Assembly (NCBI GenBank): GCA_002104985.1
Contig: MCGO01000150.1
Location: forward strand, 28,903 to 92,902
DNA from: Rhizoclosmatium globosum
Lineage: Eukaryota > Chytridiomycota > Chytridiomycetes > Chytridiales > Chytriomycetaceae
DNA: 64,000 nt
Direction of reading: 5' to 3'
Each line of letters starts with the position of its first letter. Position 1 is the stretch's first letter. Under the pieces are notes generated by a model that worked only from the letters and a program-made list of their open reading frames with translations, searched no databases and had not been told where the DNA came from. This document shows, in pieces, positions 45,969 through 58,200 of the stretch. Both the position numbers and the translations under genes were made by a program.

Positions 45969-48592
45969 TTAAAAGTCTTTGAATTTGTCTCTGTATATAT
46001 CAGGAACGTTGCGTCCATATGGTGGATAATCTTCCTCGTATTCGTCAAACTGTGGATAAAAGACAGGTCAGCCACCAAATACATAAAAAACGAACCAAAA
46101 CAACAACAATAATACTCACATGTGATGTATCATGGTCTCCCTTCACATCAGGAATATACGGCGCCTCCACCTTCAACTCCCACATAGCATCCCAATCAAC
46201 ACCTTGGAACCAAGGATGCAACTTGATGTCCAAGGCTCCATCCCGCAAGTTTCCATACCGCCGTGACAAATCAGGTGTGAGTAATCGTCGAATCAAGTCT
46301 TTGGCTAAAGGATGCATGAACGGCGGGAAAGCCAACCGACATGCCACAATCTTTTCGTAAAGCCTGAACGGATCGTCGTCAAAGAAAGGTGGATGGCCCG
46401 CGATCATTTCATAAATCAGGATTCCAAGAGCCCACCAGTCGACTGCTTTGCCATAACCTCGGGATTGAATCTAAAGACAGTAATGGAGAGTCAGTAAACC
46501 CCATATACAAATGTAAAGGGAGAACGTAAAAAACGAGAAACGTAACTCCTTCAGGAACACTAACCACTTCAGGCGCCAAGTAATCTGGTGTTCCACACAG
46601 TGTATGTGTCAGATTTCCGTTCAGGTGTTTGGCGAAACCAAAGTCTGTCACTCGGATATGTCCATTCGTGTCAATAAGCTGTTCAAAGAACAATTAGCAT
46701 CACTACGATTTGCATCTTTCAAGTACTCACCAAGTTCTCCGGCTTCAAGTCTCGATACACCACATCTGCACTGTGCAAATACTCAAAAGCAAGCACAACT
46801 TCAGCCGCATAGAACTTGGCAGCCTCGTTATCCAGCTTATCCATATTTCGCAGGTATGTAAACAGTTCACCACCCTGGATATATTCAAGCACAAGATACA
46901 AGTGCTCGTTGTCCATGAAACTTCCATACAAGTGTACCAGGAATGGACATCCGTTACTCAGAGCTTCTAAGATTCGCTTTTCGTCAAGTGTGTGTTCAAC
47001 TTGCTTCAACTTCACCACGTCGTGTTTTCGTAGAACCTTGAGGGCAACATATGTGTTTGAGGCAACGTGGTGTGCAAGATGGACACGACCAAAAGAACCA
47101 GTTCCAACTGTTCGTACAAGCTTAAAGTCTTGAATAAAGAATGGCTTGCAATCGGTGATGCTGGGGATGGCGGGAGGAGGTGTTGGAGGCGTGGGAGTCA
47201 ACATCATTTCGGTGTTGGCGCTAGTCATTCCAGATGAGGTGGTGCTCATAATTTCATGACTTGTCATAAGTTGCTCAAGAGTAATGCGTTCCACTGGCAC
47301 ATGACGCTCAGTAAGGAAGTGATCTAAAGAACTAGTAGATGGAACAGGAACAGTTTGCTCCGTCATCTCCTCGTCTTCCTCCATCAAGTCTTGAAGTGAG
47401 ACTCGCTCCACAGGAATAGTCTGTTCTTCCGCCTTCTGTTGGTCAACCATTAACTCCTGCAATGAAACACGTTCCTCAGGAACACCAGTCGAGTCACTCA
47501 AATCCATAGATTCATCGTTCATCATTCTGTCGTTGGAAGGTCGAATAACATCAACGCGAGGAGTGTCGCTTTCATCTTCTTCGTCCTCTTCCATGAGTGC
47601 ATCCATTCGTAGTCCCAATCCAGATTTCTCTTCCACTGGCGGAACAATAGTGTCAACGGTGGAAACATCGGCAGAAACGGTCACGTCAGCTACAGGTGCA
47701 GGAACATCGACTGCCACTTCGTCTTCATCTTCTTCCATCAACACTTCCATTTTGTCGACGAATGGCTCAGGAACAGTGACAGCTTCGGCAGGCATGACAT
47801 CATCTGTAATAATAGTAGGAACTGAAACGGACTCCTCAACAACGGGAACAGTCTCCACTACCACCGGTTTGACTTCTTCCTCTAATTCCTCCTCTTCAAC
47901 CAAAACGTCCATCTTATCAACAAACGGCTCTGGAACAGCAACTGTTTCCGCAGGCATCACATCGTCAGTCTTGATCACAACCGACTCCTCCACTACAGGA
48001 ACAGGGATATCAAGAATTTCAACAGTCTCTTGAACAACAACAGTTTCTTCAGTCACTTTCTCCACAACATCGACTTCCATCGCAGCAATCACAGGAGCGC
48101 TAATTGAATCAACGGAAACACTTTCTTGGACTTGATCCACAGGCTTTGAGACGGCAACATCTTCAACCACAGAGCTGACAATATCCTGTTCTTCCTTTAC
48201 AACCGCAATCGCTGTTACTTCAACTTTCTCAGAAATGACTTCTTCGACAGCCACAGGTGCAACAGGAATCGCAACAGAATCTTCCGTCTTGGCTGGTGTA
48301 ATTACCGTAGGAATATCAACAGAAGAAGTCGACAAAGCAGCAGCAACAGCCTCTTCAAGTACTTCCTTTGCGGCAATAGTCGCAGGAGACACTTTCTTGG
48401 CACCAGTTGCAGGCCCAATACGAACAGTAGTCTTGGAACTCTTGGTTCTTTGCATCGCTGTACCGCTTGGACTCTTGCCCATTGGTGGGGGGAGTGGAGT
48501 TGTGGTGTGATAACAGATCGCCCAAGCGGTGTCGCCCGACCATCTTGAGTCGCTCCTTTCTTGGATGGAACGCGGATTGTTGTAGGTGTCAT
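45969..48592 (-). CDS. cAMP-dependent protein kinase catalytic subunit with long N-terminus
   Basis: The AGC kinase domain is complete: [14 protein letters not shown] (glycine loop), [76 protein letters not shown] and [15 protein letters not shown]. The C-tail [12 protein letters not shown] ends in FKDF, the PKA-type hydrophobic motif. Introns are 46679-46730, 46471-46564 and 46050-46119. The N-terminal extension of about 480 residues is acidic and contains repeats: three of the type ERVSLQDLM and a duplicated DDVMPAE...PEPFVDKM block. A one-base break in a C run near 48490 separates the first 35 residues. In-frame basic Ser/Thr-rich text continues upstream to 48931 without an ATG, so the true start may be upstream across an intron. 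Confidence 0.9.
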
Positions 48593-49228
48593 GTTAAGTT
48601 TCTTGCTATTGTTGGTGCCAACACTGCTTCCAGGTCGCTGTGCAGTGGCTCCGCCTGCCGAATTTGTTTTGGCCAGCTGGTTACGTGCTGCGATGGTGAT
48701 TTTTGCCGTTGATGTGATTCCAGAAACGGTACTAGTGTAAGCAGTTCCAGTAGAGGGTGATTTGACAGGAGTTGGTGATGTTGCACGTGGTTTCACAGTG
48801 GACACGGCTTTGTATAGAACACGTGGAGCAGTTGATGTTGTAGTCGCAGCAACAGGTGCGGATGTAGTTTGTGGACCGGCGTACCGCCATTGTGGCTTTT
48901 GTTGAGGAGTGATGGAAGTAGACAGAATCAATGAAGCTTTACGTACTCGCCGAGGAACGGCTGAGGATTCTATTATTTTAATTTGTTAGTACTCGAGGGT
49001 TTGCGTTGAATAAAGGCTTCGCTCATTCTCTCCCTTCACGAAGACAAATAAGCTTCAAGAGACGGAATTTCCTTCTGCTTTCGTGCTGAAGATCAAGGGT
49101 TACGCTCGTGCGACTCTCACGCAAGTGCTTCACCAAATATTATTTGCTGCGCTCAATAATTCGCCTGACAGTATCGAGTTCCGCTCATTGCTTCGCTTCT
49201 CATTACTACACTCCGTGTCATCCAACAA
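48593..49228. other. PKA 5' region and dispersed-repeat remnant
   Basis: Positions 48593-48960 on the minus strand remain open and Ser/Thr/Ala-rich, in frame with the PKA N-terminus. They could be translated if an upstream exon supplies the start. From about 49005 to 49205 lies a diverged piece of the GAGCGAAGCGAGC-type repeat. Confidence 0.45.
49005..49205 (-). repeat. Diverged GAGCGAAGCGAGC-type dispersed repeat, copy 3
   Basis: Read on the minus strand it contains GAAGCGAAGCAATGAGCGG near 49180-49200, GAGCGCAGCAAAT near 49145-49155 and a GAGCGAAGCC end near 49014-49026. These match segments of the intronic repeats at 22540-22825 and 24604-24900. It sits between two minus-strand genes and is again oriented with transcription. 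It is more diverged than the intronic copies. Confidence 0.55.
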
Positions 49229-50067
49229 TCAATAAATATACACACCCGATCCATCGTTGGAAGAACGAGGCGATCCACGTTTAGAAGAAGACTGCAGATC
49301 GACGGCAGTACTGGTACCATCCCCAGAAGAAGAATTTGAGCCATTCCTCCTCACATTGTCTGAAGTCAAAACGATGGGAGCACCAGCATCATCCGTCGAA
49401 ACGACATCTTCTTTTCTGAGACGAGAGGAAGGACGGTACGCATAGGGACTGACGTAACCAGCGCCAGGGGTATTCTTGTTGTTGCTGCCAGCAGAGGAGG
49501 AGACAAGAGAAGGAGGAGGGGCATCAGAAGAAGTAGCATTGGATACTATGGAGGTGCGTTTGGGAGAGGTGGGAGAGGCAGGCCTTTGCCTTGCGGGATG
49601 GGACCGAATGAATAAGGGGACTTGTATGGCTGTTTGTTGTTGATGTTGAGATCCGAAACGGTTTCAATGTGTTCGCAGAGAGTGCGGCAGCCAGCTTCGG
49701 CTTCGCAGGAGCGGTTTTTGCTCTGGCGACAAGGCATTAGCATGTGCTAGGAGCGTGGGATAGAGTGGGGGACGCAAGTACCTCGCCATATCGACAGCCC
49801 GAGAAGTACCAGTACCAGTACCAGTTGTTGCGGACGACGAGCCAGGCGCCACTCGCGGAAATGCAAATGACTCCGCCGTTGTGGCGTACGACTCTTTAGT
49901 CAGCTTCTGCGGCTTTGGCTTTTGGCGGGTGATTGGCGGCGACTCATCCGACTGGGCCGCCGTGTTGAAGGCCGCGACAAGCGCCCCGACTCGTCCGCCG
50001 CGGTGGTTCGAACCCGTGGCTGCGGAATGCGCGACGGTGGCGGCGGCGGCGGTGTGGTCGACGACAT
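49229..50067 (-). CDS. Unknown Ser/Pro-rich protein
   Basis: I place the start at 50067 (MSSTTPPPPPPSRIPQPR). A one-base break near 49990 leads to the frame with LVAAFNTAAQSDESPPITRQ, KESYATTAESFAFPRVAPGS and RAVDMA. An intron at about 49715-49785 joins to NRSCEAEAGCRTLCEHIETV, SPYSFGPIPQGKGLPLPPLP and a Ser/Asn-rich end (GSPRSSNDGSGVYIY) with the stop at 49229-49231. The short CEAEAGCRTLCEHIE segment may be the only folded part. I do not recognise the family. Confidence 0.45.
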
Positions 50068-50177
50068 CCTCTTTGTTGAGTTGGTGTGTTGTTGGATGAA
50101 ATGAGGATGGAAAATTTGCACGCACGTTCTTCCCATTTGGCTATCCAACTATCCATCCAAAACAAACAGAGAGAAGA

Positions 50178-50414
50178 ATGCAGACAATCCATCCATTGGC
50201 TTCTTCAGATGTCCTGTTCCACTTACTGCCATGGATACCCCTCAAACACACTCTGGTCCTTCGTCTGCTTTCGAAACTGATCAACGAGGCTGTGATCATG
50301 GCCTCGCCCTTTATCCTCCAGTCCGATCAAGACACTCTCAACATCAATTCTCTCGCACTATCCGCGATTCTCAGAATGAAACATCACTTAGACCCAACCC
50401 TCTCTATTTGCTGA
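50178..50414 (+). CDS. Short F-box-like ORF
   Basis: This is a 78-residue frame: MQTIHPLASSDVLFHLLPWI, then LKHTLVLRLLSKLINEAVIM. The pattern resembles an F-box (Pro-x-Ile, then a Leu-rich helix and an Asn/Glu motif). It stops after PTLSIC with no repeats behind it, so it is either a truncated F-box gene or a small F-box protein. The region to 50812 has no further coding signal apart from a Cys-free open stretch on the other strand. Confidence 0.4.
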   Translation: MQTIHPLASSDVLFHLLPWIPLKHTLVLRLLSKLINEAVIMASPFILQSDQDTLNINSLALSAILRMKHHLDPTLSIC

Positions 50415-50812
50415 ATCAAATCAGTGAGTTTTTGCTGTGAAATTGAAGTGCGGATGCTGTATTCTTGAGTGCAAAGAGGACCATGACTTAAGGACTCCCT
50501 TGCGAGTTGCAAGAGCTTTTTGAGTCGTTTTTAGTTTCTTCATAGAATGTATCTTTACGTTCAAAACAGTTGAATAACCTTTTCCAAGAACGACATTTGA
50601 AACCCGAATGACAGTGAGCGACACTGCAGGGCAACAAACTTTCTCGCATTAAGAAATATTTTTAATACCGCCGTTAGTGCATAAATCACTCGTAACCATT
50701 CTCTTCCATCTCTCTTCCATCTCTCTTCCATCTCTCTTGTTTCTTCCTGTTTCATTTGGGCGGGAAAAGAATCCCACCAGAACCAGCACCCAGAACTGAA
50801 TCTGTTGCCGCG

Positions 50813-52135
50813 ATGGCTTCCTCGTCGTCCTACTCGATGTCTTCTCCTATTCCCGCATTCACAACAACGCGAAGCATCGCACAAGAGGCCGACGAACCTG
50901 TCAAATCAGAGTACTCACTAATGAAATGAAGGACCTCCTCGGACCTGACGGACAGGTGCGCCTTATGGATGTATTTCATTCGGAAAAGTGGAAGCATCTC
51001 TGTGGTGCAACAAGAACCTGGGAAACTGTTCGTGGCTATTTACGAGCTGGTGACATCTTGGCCGCGATTCCAATAACAAAGTGCCCAACGAGCCGGTGCC
51101 TCTTCGCGACTATACCTTCACTTCTCAAAATGCTGGAAATATTGGGAACAGCCAGTACATTGAATCGCTTGATTGATCTGAGTTCCTTTGCCATCCCAAC
51201 GCCATCTACCATTTCTATGCATATTCCGTCTCAACCAAACGCCATTGCAGCAGTGATTCCGAGTGATCTGAGCCTGAGTATTGATCAAATTGAAAGAATG
51301 GCTTCCTTGACTATGGATGACTCCGATGAGGAGCGAATGAATCTTGCTTACGAAACTGTTTTATGATATGCCAAAACTTGATCCAATGAAGTTCAATAGT
51401 CTCCTTCTCCAAACCATAAAATCGCCACTGATTATCACTGCTGTTGATCCTGTCGCTGAATTTGCTCGAATCAATGTTGACGCCACTTCCTGCTTCTCAT
51501 TCAGCAAATCGTTGATGGTCCTCTTTGTTCTTGCCGGATCTCCTGCCTTCAATAGTCACATTGCAAAACTGTTTCTCAGATTCTGGCTAGTGGAAAACGT
51601 TGTTTACCCAATTGTTCCAGTGGAACGTACATTATACTTGATTGACCGTTTCAATGTCTTGCAGCCACTCTCTTTTACTAGGATCTTTTATTTGCTCAAG
51701 CGGAGCACAAGGCCTCTATGCCTGCATATCAAAGATTCTCTAAATGCTGGGTTCTCTGGACATGAGAACACAGCCATACTTTACGAATTGCGTTCAGTAT
51801 GTCAGTAGAAAGTATAATGGTCGGAGATGCCATTGATGAAGAATTTGTCACAACCCTCTTGGCATTGATGAACTTTGAAGATCCACATGCAGCACTTATT
51901 TTAATTCACTTTGTGTGGCTCCATCTTCGGCGTAAGTTATCTGCTCTGGTAACTTGACTTTTGTTTTCATCTTTTTTCCACAGCTGAGCTCTGTATTTCC
52001 CTTCTTGCCAGAAAAAATGTGCAAGTAACTCCAGCAAACATGTCAATTTGTGCTCAGTCAACAGGTTTTCTTGCCTTGTACGAAAGTATGCAACGAATCA
52101 TTGCTGAAAGTGATCCTCTAGAGTGGAATGAGTAA
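50813..52135 (+). CDS. Unknown helical protein next to the satellite
   Basis: It starts MASSSSYSMSSPIPAFTTTR. After a one-base break near 50912 the frame gives NEMKDLLGPDGQVRLMDVFH, KWKHLCGATRTWETVRGYLR and GDILAAIPITKC. A second break near 51345 leads to LFYDMPKLDPMKFNSLLLQT, SFSKSLMVLFVLAGSPAFNS, LFLRFWLVENVVYPIVPVER. A third near 51795 leads to EEFVTTLLALMNFEDPHAAL. An intron at about 51931-51984 precedes the last exon (ELCISLLARKNVQVTPANMS, stop at 52133-52135). The protein looks all-alpha, about 430 residues, HEAT-like at most. I do not recognise it. Confidence 0.55.
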
Positions 52136-52229
52136 TTTGGTGTCGTTCTTCTCCTTCCACTCCATCTCTTGTGTTCAGAGAAACTTCCGAATAATAATGC
52201 CCTTATTTGAATGTTAAATCCATTGTGTT

Positions 52230-55200
52230 TGAAAAACTAAAATGAACTCCCAATGCCAAGATGCGACAAAATTCCAGAATACCACTCAAATCCCAATCCC
52301 CTAACCAACTGATAACCCTAAGACCCACTTTGTGAAATGAATTAAAATCCCAATGCCCAAACCACACTGATGTCACAGATTATTTTCTGGTTGACTTTCG
52401 AACTGCACACAAGACCCATTTTGTGAAATGTAACACTCCAATATGAATGCCCTAACCACACTGATGTCATAAAATGCAGTCGTATGGGTTTTTGGGATGA
52501 TTTGAGCCAATGATGGCCAACCAGATTATTTTCTGGTTGACTTTCGAACTGCACACAAGACCCATTTGTGAAATGTAACACTCCAATATGAATGCCCTAA
52601 CACACTGATGTCATAAAATGCAGTCGTATGGTTTTTGGGAGAATTTGAGCCAATGATGGCCAACCAGATTATTTTCTGGTTGACTTTCGAACTGCACACA
52701 AGACCCATTTTGTGAAATGTAACACTCCAATATGAATGCCCTAAGCACACTGATGTCATAAAATGCAGTCGTATGGTTTTTGGGTAGAATTTGAGCCAAT
52801 GATGGCCAACCAGATTATTTTCTGGTTGACTTTCGAACTACACCAAGACCATTTTGTGAAATGTAACACTCCAATATGAATGCCCTAAGCACACTGATGT
52901 CATAAAATGCAGTTGTATGGGTTTTTGGGTAGAATTTGAGCCAATGATGGCCAACCAGATTATTTTCTGGTTGACTTTCGAACTGCACACAAGACCCATA
53001 TCTGAAATGTAACACTCCAATATGAATGCCCTAACCACACTGATGTCATAAAATGCAGTCGTATGGGTTTGTGGGATGAATTTGAGCCAATGATGGCCAA
53101 CCAGATTATTTTCTGGTTGACTTTCGAACTGCACACAAGACCCATTTTGTGAAATGTAACACTCCAATATGAATGCCCTAAGCACACTGATGTCATAAAA
53201 TGCAGTCGTATGGTTTTTGGGTGAATTTGAGCCAATGATGGCCAACCAGATTATTTTCTGGTTGACTTTCGAACTGCACACAAGACCCATTTTGTGAAAT
53301 GTAACACTCCAATATGAATGCCCTAAGCACACTGATGTCATAAAATGCAGTCGTATGGGTTTGTGGGATGAATTTGAGCCAATGATGGCCAACCAGATTA
53401 TTTTCTGGTTGACTTTCGAACTGCACACAAGACCCATTTTGTGAAATGTAACACTCCAATATGAATGCCCTAAGCACACTGATGTCATAAAATGCAGTCG
53501 TATGGGTTTGTGGGATGAATTTGAGCCAATGATGGCCAACCAGATTATTTTCTGGTTGACTTTCGAACTGCACACAAGACCCATTTTGTGAAATGTAACA
53601 CTCCAATATGAATGCCCTAACCACACTGATGTCATAAAATGCAGTTGTATGGTTTTTCGGATGAATTTGAGCCAATGATGGCCAACCAGATTATTTTCTG
53701 GTTGACTTTCGAACTGCACACAAGACCCATTTTGTGAAATGTAACACTCCAATATGAATGCCCTAAGCACACTGATGTCATAAAATGCAGTCGTATGGTT
53801 TTTGGGTAGAATTTGCGCCAATGATGGCCAACCAGATTATTTTCTGGTTGACTTTCGAACTCACCAAGACCCATTTTGTGAAATGTAACACTCCAATATG
53901 AATGCCCTAAGCACACTGATGTCATAAAATGCAGTCGTATGGTTTTTGGGTAGAATTTGAGCCAATGATGGCCAACCAGATTATTTTCTGGTTGACTTTC
54001 GAACTGCACACAAGACCCATATCTGAAATGTAACACTCCAATATGAATGCCCTAACCACACTGATGTCATAAAATGCAGTCGTATGGGTTTTGGGATGAA
54101 TTTGAGCCAATGATGGCCAACCAGATTATTTTCTGGTTGACTTTCGAACTGCACACAAGACCCATATCCTGAAATGTAACACTCCAATATGAATGCCCTA
54201 ACCACACTGATGTCATAAAATGCAGTCGTATGGGTTTGTGGGATGAATTTGAGCCAATGATGGCCAACCAGATTATTTTCTGGTTGACTTTCGAACTGCA
54301 CACAAGACCCATTTGTGAAATGTAACACTCCAATATGAATGCCCTAAGCACACTGATGTCATAAAATGCAGTCGTATGGGTTTGTGGGATGAATTTGAGC
54401 CAATGATGGCCAACCAGATTATTTTCTGGTTGACTTTCGAACTGCACACAAGACCCATTTGTGAAATGTAACACTCCAATATGAATGCCCTAACACACTG
54501 ATGTCATAAAATGCAGTCGTATGGTTTTGGGATGAATTTGAGCCAATGATGGCCAACCAGATTATTTTCTGGTTGACTTTCGAACTGCACACAAGACCCA
54601 TTTTGTGAAATGTAACACTCCAATATGAATGCCCTAAGCACACTGATGTCATAAAATGCAGTCGTATGGTTTTTGGGTAGAATTTGAGCCAATGATGGCC
54701 AACCAGATTATTTTCTGGTTGACTTTCGAACTGCACACAAGACCCATTTTGTGAAATGTAACACTCCAATATGAATGCCCTAAGCACACTGATGTCATAA
54801 AATGCAGTCGTATGGGTTTGTGGGATGAATTTGAGCCAATGATGGCCAACCAGATTATTTTCTGGTTGACTTTCGAACTGCACACAAGACCCATTTTGTG
54901 AAATGTAACACTCCAATATGAATGCCCTAAGCACACTGATGTCATAAAATGCAGTGTATGGTTTTTGGATGAATTTGAGCCAATGATGGCCAACCAGATT
55001 ATTTTCTGGTTGACTTTCGAACTGCACACAAGACCCATTTTGTGAAATGTAACACTCCAATATGAATGCCCTAACACACTGATGTCATAAAATGCAGTCG
55101 TATGGGTTTGTGGGATGAATTTGAGCCAATGATGGCCAACCAGATTATTTTCTGGTTGACTTTCGAACTGCACACAAGACCCATTTGTGAAATGTAACAC

Positions 55201-58200
55201 TCCAATATGAATGCCCTAAGCACACTGATGTCATAAAATGCAGTCGTATGGTTTTTGGGTAGAATTTGAGCCAATGATGGCCAACCAGATTATTTTCTGG
55301 TTGACTTTCGAACTGCACACAAGACCCATTTTGTGAAATGTAACACTCCAATATGAATGCCCTAACCACACTGATGTCATAAAATGCAGTCGTATGGTTT
55401 TTGGGATGAATTTGAGCCAATGATGGCCAACCAGATTATTTTCTGGTTGACTTTCGAACTGCACACAAGACCCATTTTGTGAAATGTAACACTCCAATAT
55501 GAATGCCCTAAGCACACTGATGTCATAAAATGCAGTGTATGGTTTTTGGGATGAATTTGAGCCAATGATGGCCAACCAGATTATTTTCTGGTTGACTTTC
55601 GAACTGCACACAAGACCCATTTTGTGAAATGTAACACTCCAATATGAATGCCCTAACCACAACCAGATTGTTTTCTGGTTGACTTTCGAACTGCACACAA
55701 GACCCATTTGAAATGTAACACTCCAATATGAATGCCCTAAGCACCTGATGTCATAAAATGCAGTCGTATGGGTTTTGGGATGAATTTGAGCCAATGATGG
55801 CCAACCAGATTATTTTCTGGTTGACTTTCGAACTGCACACAAGACCCATTTTGTGAAATGTAACACTCCAATATGAATGCCCTAAGCACACTGATGTCAT
55901 AAAATGCAGTCGTATGGTTTTGGGATGAATTTGAGCCAATGATGGCCAACCAGATTATTTTCTGGTTGACTTTCGAACTGCACACAAGACCCATTTGTGA
56001 AATGTAACACTCCAATATGAATGCCCTAACCACACTGATGTTCATAAAATGCAGTCGTATGGGTTTTGGGAGGAATTTTGAGCCAATGATGGCCAACCAG
56101 ATTATTTTCTGGTTGACTTTCGAACTGCACACAAGACCCATTTGTGAAATGTAACACTCCAATATGAATGCCCTAAACCACACTGATGTCATAAAATGCA
56201 GTCGTATGGTTTGTGGGATGAATTTGAGCCAATGATGGCCAACCAGATTATTTTCTGGTTGACTTTCGAACTGCACACAAGACCCATTTGTGAAATGTAA
56301 CACTCCAATATGAATGCCCTAAGCACCACTGATTCATAAAATGCAGTCGTATGGTTTTGGGATGAATTTGAGCCAATGATGGCCAACCAGATTATTTTCT
56401 GGTTGACTTTCGAACTGCACACAAGACCCATTTTGTGAAATGTAACACTCCAATATGAATGCCCTAACCACACTGATGTCATAAAATGCAGTCGTATGGG
56501 TTTGTGGGATGAATTTGAGCCAATGATGGCCAACCAGATTATTTTCTGGTTGACTTTCGAACTGCACACAAGACCCATTTTGTGAAATGTAACACTCCAA
56601 TATGAATGCCCTAAGCACACTGATGTCATAAAATGCAGTCGTATGGGTTTTGGGATGAATTTGAGCCAATGATGGCCAACCAGATTATTTTCTGGTTGAC
56701 TTTCGAACTGCACACAAGACCCATTTTGTGAAATGTAACACTCCAATATGAATGCCCTAAGCACACTGATGTCATAAAATGCAGTCGTATGGGTTTGTGG
56801 GATGAATTTGAGCCAATGATGGCCAACCAGATTATTTTCTGGTTGACTTTCGAACTGCACACAAGACCCATTTGTGAAATGTAACACTCCAATATGAATG
56901 CCCTAAGCACACTGATGTCATAAAATGCAGTCGTATGGGTTTGTGGGATGAATTTGAGCCAATGATGGCCAACCAGATTATTTTCTGGTTGACTTTCGAA
57001 CTGCACACAAGACCCATTTTGTGAAATGTAACACTCCAATATGAATGCCCTAACCACACTGATGTCATAAAATGCAGTCGTATGGGTTTTGGGATGAATT
57101 TGAGCCAATGATGGCCAACCAGATTATTTTCTGGTTGACTTTCGAACTGCACACAAGACCCATTTTGTGAAATGTAACACTCCAATATGAATGCCCTAAC
57201 CACACTGATGTCATAAAATGCAGTCGTATGGTTTTTGGGTGAATTTGAGCCAATGATGGCCAACCAGATTATTTTCTGGTTGACTTTCGAACTGCACACA
57301 AGACCCATTTTGTGAAATGTAACACTCCAATATGAATGCCCTAAGCACACTGATGTCATAAAATGCAGTCGTATGGTTTTTGGGTAGAATTTGAGCCAAT
57401 GATGGCCAACCAGATTATTTTCTGGTTGACTTTCGAACTGCACACAAGACCCATTTTGTGAAATGTAACACTCCAATATGAATGCCCTAACCACAACCAG
57501 ATTTTTTCTGGTTGACTTTCGAACTGCACACAAGACCATTCTGAAATGTAACACTCCAATATGAATGCCCTAAGCACCTGATGTCATAAAATGCAGTGTA
57601 TGGTTTTTCGGATGAATTTGAGCCAATGATGGCCAACCAGATTATTTTCTGGTTGACTTTCGAACTGCACACAAGACCCATTTTGTGAAATGTAACACTC
57701 CAATATGAATGCCCTAACCACACTGATGTCATAAAATGCAGTCGTATGGGTTTTTCGGATGAATTTGAGCCAATGATGGCCAACCAGATTATTTTCTGGT
57801 TGACTTTCGAACTGCACACAAGACCCATTTTGTGAAATGTAACACTCCAATATGAATGCCCTAAGCACACTGATGTCATAAAATGCAGTCGTATGGTTTT
57901 TGGGTGAATTTGAGCCAATGATGGCCAACCAGATTATTTTCTGGTTGACTTTCGAACTGCACACAAGACCCATTTTGTGAAATGTAACACTCCAATATGA
58001 ATGCCCTAACACACTGATGTCATAAAATGCAGTCGTATGGGTTTGTGGGATGAATTTGAGCCAATGATGGCCAACCAGATTATTTTCTGGTTGACTTTCG
58101 AACTGCACACAAGACCCATTTTGTGAAATGTAACACTCCAATATGAATGCCCTAACACACTGATGTCATAAAATGCAGTCGTATGGTTTTTGGGAGAATT

